Positions 58,748-64,000 of a DNA stretch of 64,000 nt are shown piece after piece. The position numbers and the translations under genes are program-made. How positions within the stretch are numbered: position 1 is the first letter of the stretch; each line of letters opens with the position of its first letter. The stretch is from CAMEON01 sp045531965 (GTDB lineage: Bacteria > Bacillota > Clostridia > Oscillospirales > CAG-272). Location: the NCBI GenBank assembly GCA_045531965.1, contig JAZSFA010000071.1:3289-67288 (forward strand), read 5' to 3'. The notes beneath the pieces are model-generated. The model saw only the letters and a list, made by a program, of their open reading frames with translations. It ran no database searches and had not been told where the DNA came from.

Positions 58748-59590
58748 TTATTGATATTCAATCACACACCCCTGCCCGTCGGTGGGGGCTTTTTCGTACA
58801 CGATCTCCCCGATGCTGTCAGCCTTGATGTGACCCGAGGCAGGGCTTTTCACGCTATGGATATGTCCCTTGACGGTGGCCTCCACCGAGCTGTTCTCAAA
58901 GGAAAGATCACAGCCTTCGGTGGTACAATCCACGAGGGTCAGGTTCTTGCAGTAGCAGAGGGGCTGAGTGCCGACGATGTGGCAGTTTACAAGGGTCAGA
59001 TCTTCGGAATACCAGCCAAGATATTCACCCTTGACCGTACTGTTTCTGACGGTCACGCCCTTGCTGTGCCAAAAGGCATCCTTGGTGTCCAGCACCGAGT
59101 TTTCTATGGTCACGTTCTCCACGTACTGGAAGGAGTATTTCCCTTTCATTTGCAGGTCCTCAATGGTGAGGCCCTTGGTGCCGAAAAAGGCGTACTCCGC
59201 AGTCAGTTGGGAGCCAAGAAGGGTGATATCGCGGCATAGCCAGCCAAACTCGGCGGAATTGATGTCGCATTCGGTGAGGATCATACGGTCGCACTCGCGG
59301 AGTGCCTTGATACCGCCGAGGATGGATTTTTCAATGGTCATATCGGAGGTGTACCACAAGGCGGCGCGGCAGGTCTCGGTCATGTCACAGCCCTCCATGC
59401 GCCCGCCGATCACGTGCCAAAGGGGATAGCGAAGACGGAAATGACAATTTTTGAGGATGTTGTTTTTGCTCTCCTTGAGGGCGGATTCGCCGTCGGCGGG
59501 GCCATCGAAGGTGCAGTTTTCTACCATGCTGTCCGCGAGCGCGTAAAGGGCGCGCTCCTCGTCCAGGATCAGATCACGAATGGTATCCAT
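58748..59590 (-). CDS. DUF3737 family beta-helix protein
   Basis: A 280-residue protein built of short repeated units around hydrophobic, Asn/Cys-containing rungs (NCTFDGPADG, CDINSAEFGWLC, VTIENSVLDTKD, LTLVDCTTEGCD), consistent with a right-handed beta-helix. The overall pattern matches DUF3737, a widespread family of unknown function in gut Firmicutes and Bacteroidetes. No signal peptide. AGGAGG lies four to five bases before the ATG. It begins nine bases after the SIS gene and is likely co-transcribed with it. Confidence 0.85.
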   Translation of the reverse strand: MDTIRDLILDEERALYALADSMVENCTFDGPADGESALKESKNNILKNCHFRLRYPLWHVIGGRMEGCDMTETCRAALWYTSDMTIEKSILGGIKALRECDRMILTECDINSAEFGWLCRDITLLGSQLTAEYAFFGTKGLTIEDLQMKGKYSFQYVENVTIENSVLDTKDAFWHSKGVTVRNSTVKGEYLGWYSEDLTLVNCHIVGTQPLCYCKNLTLVDCTTEGCDLSFENSSVEATVKGHIHSVKSPASGHIKADSIGEIVYEKAPTDGQGCVIEYQ

Positions 59591-59599
59591 GGAGCCTCC

Positions 59600-60241
59600 T
59601 TATGTATTTGCGCCGAAAAAGTGGTTCTCCGCGGCGGCGCAAAGATAGTGATAAATGGGCAGATGGTATTCCTGCACTCGATAGGTGTCCCCCGCGGGGG
59701 CTTTGATCGTCACGTCACAGAGACGTGACAGCTCGGAGTCCTGCTCCCCGGTCAGAGCCAGAGTGAATAACCCTTTGGCGCGGGCGGTCTTGGCGGCAAG
59801 TACCACGTTTTTGGAATTGCCCGAGGTGGAGAGACATATGAGCAGATCTCCCGTCTTGCCTTGCGCCCATACCAGTTGGGCGTAGACCAATGCGGGGTCT
59901 ACGTCATTGCAAAAAGCAGATACCAAGGCGGTCTGTGAAGGGAGAGACAGGGCGGGCAGTCCCCCTTGGAGCTTGTTGGCAAGACGAACCGCGTCGGGAT
60001 CGTCGGGGTTGGCGACTGCCAGGGCTTGTCTTTCATCCTCTGTTAGGCGGCGGCGGAACATAAATCCCTTGAGCAGCTCGCCTGTGATATGGTCACAATC
60101 AGCGCAGGAACCGCCGTTGCCGCAAAGAAGCAGACGACCGCCATGCTCATACGTATGGATGATGAGATCCCGCGCGGCCTCAATATCTCTTTGGCAGGCA
60201 ACAAGCGCAGGGTGATTGTTCAGCAGAGTGTTAATGGTCAT
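59600..60241 (-). CDS. SIS-domain phosphosugar isomerase (GmhA-like)
   Basis: A 213-residue SIS-domain protein. The sugar-phosphate loop is LCGNGGSCADCDH (about residues 39-51) and the second loop ICLSTSGNSKNV (about 133-144). These match phosphoheptose isomerase GmhA and close relatives. No other heptose-pathway gene is nearby, so a different phosphosugar substrate is possible. It begins 15 bases after the upstream membrane protein gene and is followed by DUF3737. Confidence 0.86.
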   Translation of the reverse strand: MTINTLLNNHPALVACQRDIEAARDLIIHTYEHGGRLLLCGNGGSCADCDHITGELLKGFMFRRRLTEDERQALAVANPDDPDAVRLANKLQGGLPALSLPSQTALVSAFCNDVDPALVYAQLVWAQGKTGDLLICLSTSGNSKNVVLAAKTARAKGLFTLALTGEQDSELSRLCDVTIKAPAGDTYRVQEYHLPIYHYLCAAAENHFFGANT

Positions 60242-60256
60242 GAGTGAGTCCTTTCT

Positions 60257-60847
60257 TTATGATTTGGACATGAGGGAGCGCACGAGAGCTGCTTCCTCAA
60301 GGGTCAGAGACATATGGAAGGCGATGGAGAGGGTTGTGCTTTCCATGTTTTTCAGCACCTTCTGTGCTGTTTTTGAACCGCACTCATCGGTGATGGCGGA
60401 GGCTTTGACCCTGAAATGCACCTCGTAGGAGGTGGCTTCGGCTTGCTGTCCCGCAGGGTGGGAAACAAGCACCAATGCCGACCACGGAATGACGTTGACG
60501 TGTACCAAAGTGGAGAAAGCAAACAAATTGAGCATGAGATATGTGTCTTCAATGCCGCGTTCCGTGACGGTGGCGGCGGGACGCTTGCCTGCGATCATGG
60601 GGAGTAAGATCCACAGCATTCGGATACATCCAAAGGCTACCAATGCGGCAACTGCCGAGATGATCAGCTTCATGGCAGCGGACATGGGCTCGCCCGGTGC
60701 GGTATCGCTACCACCTACTGTCACGTCAATCATCCACAGATAAACAGCGGCAATGGCGAGAAAAACGCCGATGATGCCAAATAAGACGACTTTGATCTTG
60801 GCTTGAGTCGATGCGCGGGCTTTGATAGGGAGAGTTGGGGTAGACAT
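60257..60847 (-). CDS. Membrane protein with PH-like C-terminal domain
   Basis: A 196-residue protein with two membrane helices (about residues 20-40 and 60-85), then a soluble domain with the pattern TERGIEDTYLMLN and VNVIPWSALV seen in small PH-domain-like bacterial membrane proteins. The rest (HMSLTLEEAALVRSL) is helical. AAAGGAG precedes the ATG. It is the first gene of a three-gene unit with the SIS and DUF3737 genes. Function unknown. Confidence 0.7.
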   Translation of the reverse strand: MSTPTLPIKARASTQAKIKVVLFGIIGVFLAIAAVYLWMIDVTVGGSDTAPGEPMSAAMKLIISAVAALVAFGCIRMLWILLPMIAGKRPAATVTERGIEDTYLMLNLFAFSTLVHVNVIPWSALVLVSHPAGQQAEATSYEVHFRVKASAITDECGSKTAQKVLKNMESTTLSIAFHMSLTLEEAALVRSLMSKS

Positions 60848-60880
60848 AGCGACTCCTTTGTTATGTTTGTTGGAATGATA

Positions 60881-61047
60881 AATTGTTGTTTACGGGGGTA
60901 CGGCCAAGGGGAACATTTTGCAAAAAGTTTCCCCTGTAAACCTTCACAAAGCTCTAAAAAGAATCATTATTTAAAGGTTCTTGGAGGGGGTCTGGGGGGC
61001 ACTTCTTTCAAGAAGGGCACTCCCAGGCGTACTCCTAAACAACAATT
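60881..61047. mobile_element. MITE-like composite repeat with terminal inverted repeats
   Basis: The ends match as inverted repeats over ATAAATTGTTGTTTA (60878-60892) and TAAACAACAATTTAT (61036-61050). If the outermost TA is a duplicated target, the element is 167 bp with AATTGTTGTTT ends. Inside lie two copies of the dispersed palindrome in opposite orientation (J: stem arms near 60906-60935, tail to 60972; K: arms near 60993-61026, tail from 60971), meeting tail to tail at AATCATTATTTAAAGG. No open frame or transposase is present, as expected for a non-autonomous element. Confidence 0.78.
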
Positions 61048-61078
61048 TATAGCATTTACATTCTCTCGCCTTCCTATT

Positions 61079-63664
61079 TTATTCGGTCTTCTCCTCCACG
61101 TCCATCATACCCAGCTGATCGCCCAGAATGATCAGCTTGCCGTCATGATCCTTTACATAATAATAGCTCGTGCCGCCGTGGACGTTGGGCTGCTTTTCAT
61201 TGAGGTACTGATAATGCCGCTCCATACCGTCCTCCATGGGCATATACCCCTCGCCCGTGCCCTTGTAGGACACAAGATCATAGATGCGGATATCCTCGTA
61301 GGAGGTGACGTAGGTGATGATGCGGACAAGACCGATACCGGGGGCGAAATAGTAGTCCTTGTCGGTGTTCTGATAGGTGATGCCGGGAGCTTCGTTCTGG
61401 CTGGTACGGGCGCGGATGCGGAGGCAGTTTTCAAAGGTGCCGAGGGTGGTGGTTACCGTCTCGCCGCTGTATACACGGCCGTAGCCGATAAATTCCTTGC
61501 CCTGATCCCAGCGTGCGGGGCGGTGGAACTGAAACTCCTCGTCTTTGTCTGCATAGTTCAACCATGCGGGATCCCACAAAGCCCCCAAGCCGTTTTGCAG
61601 AATGTCATAGATAAAATTGAGAAGGGTGGCAAAGCAGCCGTTGCGGGTGTTCTTCCACTCAAATTCATAGGTGCGGTCTCCGCTGGAGATCGTGAACTTT
61701 TCCCCAACTTGGGTAACGGGACAGTAGGTCAAGAAATTCCACACGCCTTCCTGTTTCGCGTTGGGATTTGCATCTGTATCACTTTGGAAAATGCGGTTCA
61801 TGACGTTGCGGGATACCTCTGCCACCTTCTTCTCCCAAGGAGTTTGTGCCAAGGCCACGGCGCGGTCATGGTAGGCGGACACGTCCAGCGCCACTTGATC
61901 GCTATAGTAGTTGTTGCGGGCGTACAGGAGGTTGTCTCGCCAGGAGTTCTCGTCGAAGGGCGTGCCGATGACATAGTAGCGATAGGAGAGATAGGCCTTG
62001 TTGTCCATCGTAGCCGTGACGGTGGTACGGAAAGTGTGCTCATATTCCAACTCTTGGGCGGTGTAGCTCCAGAAATTTCCCTCACAGAGGGGGATCCACC
62101 CGTGACCGCCGTAGATCTTGTACTCACGCAGGGTGATCATTCCGAACACCTCGCCGTCCGGCTCCTTCCATCCGAATGCCACCAGACCGATATTGGGCTT
62201 ATACCATGCCACGAAGATGGGGGCGGGGTACCTATCCCGGATGGGATTGTAGGTGTGCATCTCCACACAGCCGTGGAAATCTCCGCAGGCGGTGGACACC
62301 GTGACGTCGGTGGACACACAGGTGAGGGTGATCTTGCCCTCGCTGTCGGCCACGCTGTCACCGACCTTCATGGTCTCGTCCAGAATCAGACCGTCCGCAC
62401 GGGAGGCGATCCAAAACGCGGAACCTGCCCACTTAACGTATGACGGAACATCCATGTAGCGCCGATCAAAGCCCGGCTGTTGACTAAAATACAGCTTGTT
62501 TCCGCGAATGATCAGCTCCTCAGCGGTACATTCAAGCAGAAATTTGCTCCTGTCGGACAGCAGCTCCCCCACGCCGTCCATGCCCTCCAAGGTGGACTTG
62601 GTGAGTGCGATATACAGGGGATTCTCCGCACCTGTCTCCAGCGCCAAGGCAAACTCCTTGCGGGCGTTGTCATAATCTTTGGCCTGAAAATAATCGTAGC
62701 CCAGCCAGTAGTGATGGTAGGCCACCTCCCCGGGGATGTCGTACTTCAATAGCTCGGGGATGACGGTGTTGTAAACGTAGTCCACCTTTTCCTTACCCGA
62801 GTATTTGTCCTTTCCAAATCCGATGCACAGGGCCAGCACCTCTTTGTTGTTGCCCTTGATGGCCGCCTCCTTGAGCTTTGCCCGCATCTCGTCGGTCTTG
62901 CCGTCGGAGAGATACCAGTAGCCCAGCTTGAGCACGTCGGCCATGGCGTAAAATTTCTTTTCGGAGTCGGGGAGACTCTCCACTTGAGACAAAACGTCCT
63001 TGTAGTCCTCCTCAAATCCGATCTTGCTGTTCTTCAGCCGCCATTCCTTGAATTCTTCCACACGGCGCATGACGGCCTCTACCAAAGTTTCATTCTTGTT
63101 GTTCTTATCCACGTAACCTAATTCCTTTCTGATCTGATCTCTGCCCGCGGACAAGCGGCTCTTGACCGTGCCCTCGGCGAGGCTCATTTTCGTTGCGATG
63201 TCGCTCACCGAAAGCCCCTCAAAGTAGTGAAGACGGATGACCGTACCGATCTTTTCTGACAGCTTTTCCACGCAGTCGCGGAGCAGCTCGGTCTCCAGCT
63301 TGTCATCATAGTAGCCCGTGACGTCCTCGGCCTGCTCCGCCAGATAGTTCTCTACCTCGTCGAAGGGGATGTAGTCCTTGTACCGCTTGGCAAGATTGAT
63401 GGCGCGGTACTTGGCGATACGGCACACCCAATGACCGAATTTAGCGGCATCCTTCAGGGTGTCCAGGCGTTGCCAGGCGCAGAGAAAGGCATCCTGCACC
63501 GCGTCCTCGGCGGTGTGGATATTTCTCGTTACTGTCTTGGCCATGAGCAGGGCGGCCTTGCGGTGACGGATCACCAATTCCTCAAAGGCGGCCTCGTCCC
63601 GCATAAGGGTCAGGGCGACTAAGGTCTCGTCGGTTTGTTCCTTGTAATTGACGGTACGGTTCAT
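61079..63664 (-). CDS. ECF sigma factor fused to large sensor-like C-terminal region
   Basis: An 861-residue protein without signal peptide or membrane helix. Sigma region 2 lies at about 22-95 (AEDAVQDAFLCAW, KFGHWVCRIAKYRAIN) and region 4 at about 125-183 with the helix-turn-helix LSVSDIATKMSLAEGTVKSR. A helical, TPR-like part follows (about 195-365, including YHHYWLGYDYFQAKDYDNAR). The last 490 residues contain two beta-rich modules with the same landmarks: ACGDFHGCVEMH to KPNIGLVAF (459-496) and TLGTFENCLRIR to YFAPGIGLVRI (740-782), each followed by a segment like WIPLCEGNFWSY. These modules resemble ones common in exported lipoproteins. The start at 63664 follows GAGAGGA. Confidence 0.85.
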   Translation of the reverse strand: MNRTVNYKEQTDETLVALTLMRDEAAFEELVIRHRKAALLMAKTVTRNIHTAEDAVQDAFLCAWQRLDTLKDAAKFGHWVCRIAKYRAINLAKRYKDYIPFDEVENYLAEQAEDVTGYYDDKLETELLRDCVEKLSEKIGTVIRLHYFEGLSVSDIATKMSLAEGTVKSRLSAGRDQIRKELGYVDKNNKNETLVEAVMRRVEEFKEWRLKNSKIGFEEDYKDVLSQVESLPDSEKKFYAMADVLKLGYWYLSDGKTDEMRAKLKEAAIKGNNKEVLALCIGFGKDKYSGKEKVDYVYNTVIPELLKYDIPGEVAYHHYWLGYDYFQAKDYDNARKEFALALETGAENPLYIALTKSTLEGMDGVGELLSDRSKFLLECTAEELIIRGNKLYFSQQPGFDRRYMDVPSYVKWAGSAFWIASRADGLILDETMKVGDSVADSEGKITLTCVSTDVTVSTACGDFHGCVEMHTYNPIRDRYPAPIFVAWYKPNIGLVAFGWKEPDGEVFGMITLREYKIYGGHGWIPLCEGNFWSYTAQELEYEHTFRTTVTATMDNKAYLSYRYYVIGTPFDENSWRDNLLYARNNYYSDQVALDVSAYHDRAVALAQTPWEKKVAEVSRNVMNRIFQSDTDANPNAKQEGVWNFLTYCPVTQVGEKFTISSGDRTYEFEWKNTRNGCFATLLNFIYDILQNGLGALWDPAWLNYADKDEEFQFHRPARWDQGKEFIGYGRVYSGETVTTTLGTFENCLRIRARTSQNEAPGITYQNTDKDYYFAPGIGLVRIITYVTSYEDIRIYDLVSYKGTGEGYMPMEDGMERHYQYLNEKQPNVHGGTSYYYVKDHDGKLIILGDQLGMMDVEEKTE

Positions 63665-63786
63665 GTGTTCCTCTCTTTGTTTTTCTTTCGGGTTGATTTG
63701 TTTCCTATAGGATGAATGAGTCCGTCTTTGAAAGGCGCGCGGTATGCACACTCCCGTCACACGCTCTCATCAGGTGGCTCTGTCTA

Positions 63787-63814
63787 TATGACAACGAAAG
63801 GTTGGCTCAGGTTC
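63787..63814 (-). promoter_or_regulatory. ECF-type promoter, possible autoregulation
   Basis: On the minus strand GAACC (63814-63810), a 17-bp spacer and GTCATA (63792-63787) fit the GAAC/GTC pattern of ECF sigma promoters and lie about 120 bases before the sigma gene. No vegetative promoter is apparent here. Self-activation is inferred. Confidence 0.5.
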
Positions 63815-63833
63815 GGTTTTTTTAAAAAAAGGT

Positions 63834-64000
63834 AAATTGTTGTTTGGTGGAGTACGGTCAAGGGAAACTTTTTGCAAAAAGTTTCCCTTGGGTCTCGCTG
63901 CGGCTCGGTCACGCCGCGGCTCTGACTGCCACCGGCAGTCATTCACTACCGCGTCGCCGCTTCGCTACCCTTCAAAAACCTTTAAAAAGAATCATTATTT
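63834..64000 (+). mobile_element. MITE-like repeat, left part (copy L), cut by window end
   Basis: It begins with AAATTGTTGTTT (63834-63845) and GTACGG, the same end as the element at 60881. A perfect 32-bp palindrome follows: CAAGGGAAACTTTTTG (63859-63874) and its reverse complement (63875-63890). A GC-rich insert of about 75 bases with a GACTGCC/GGCAGTC hairpin (63927-63944) then precedes the family tail CTTCAAAAACCTTTAAAAAG and AATCATTATTT at the window edge. The second half should lie beyond the window. Together with the sigma promoter this accounts for 63665-64000, which holds no gene. Confidence 0.78.

Noticed and set aside
60803..62443. A 546-codon plus-strand frame over the repeat element and sigma gene
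   Set aside because: It runs through the MITE-like element and opposite the well-supported sigma fusion, without a ribosome site.

Overview
This 64 kb window has moderate GC, tight gene packing, strong AAGGAGG-type ribosome binding sites and many vegetative promoters of the form TTGACA, 17 bp, TATAAT. It carries lipoproteins with typical Gram-positive lipoboxes and an SpoIIIE/FtsK translocase. Together these point to a chromosomal segment of an anaerobic Firmicute (class Clostridia, probably a gut or rumen Oscillospirales/Christensenellales-like bacterium). No rRNA, tRNA, CRISPR array, prophage or intact transposase was seen.

Layout. 1-6.6 kb: a membrane operon with an iron-sulfur/thioredoxin fusion and a GH28 lipoprotein, then highly expressed gap and a gene behind a heavily structured leader. 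6.7-8.7 kb: an ABC-F ATPase. 8.8-9.2 kb: a compact type I toxin-antitoxin locus (28-residue hydrophobic peptide plus convergent antisense RNA), followed by an M48 peptidase remnant cut off at a dispersed repeat. 9.5-12.8 kb: rsmB, an aminoglycoside phosphotransferase-like kinase and rlmN. 12.8-22 kb: an acyltransferase-fold protein without its catalytic His, an orphan solute-binding lipoprotein, an endonuclease III, a GH78 rhamnosidase, a CPBP protease, a folate cyclo-ligase, a DJ-1 protein and two half-size TSUP permeases. 22-29 kb: ftsK/spoIIIE and a MoxR-DUF58-membrane protein operon. 29-44 kb: a surface protein, an Lgt-like protein plus CPBP protease, PaaK plus ACT protein, an unknown family plus SGNH hydrolase, a second orphan solute-binding lipoprotein, and an operon of exonuclease, DUF2007, thiI, M48 protease and phosphoribosyltransferase. 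44-47.7 kb: aspS, an ICMT-like methyltransferase and TatD. 47.7-57.3 kb (minus strand): sugar isomerase plus Gfo/Idh/MocA oxidoreductase, and a glycan cluster of GH78, GH4, a surface beta-sandwich protein and a GH71/99-like membrane-anchored enzyme. 57.5-64 kb: a membrane-tethered propeller-like protein, DUF3737, a SIS isomerase, a membrane protein, and an ECF sigma factor fused to a roughly 670-residue sensor-like extension.

How it fits together. A recurring theme is plant or host glycan use: GH28, two GH78, GH4, a GH71/99-like enzyme, an SGNH esterase, two solute-binding lipoproteins and sugar-oxidising or isomerising enzymes. The remainder is mostly housekeeping translation and RNA modification, redox and cell-envelope functions.

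Most notable features: the type I toxin-antitoxin locus; a family of at least eleven intergenic palindromic repeats, two of which sit inside MITE-like units beginning with AATTGTTGTTT next to a TA dinucleotide; and the ECF sigma fusion, which has an ECF-like promoter in front of it and one of those MITE-like units just upstream. All assignments come from reading the sequence; no database search was run.
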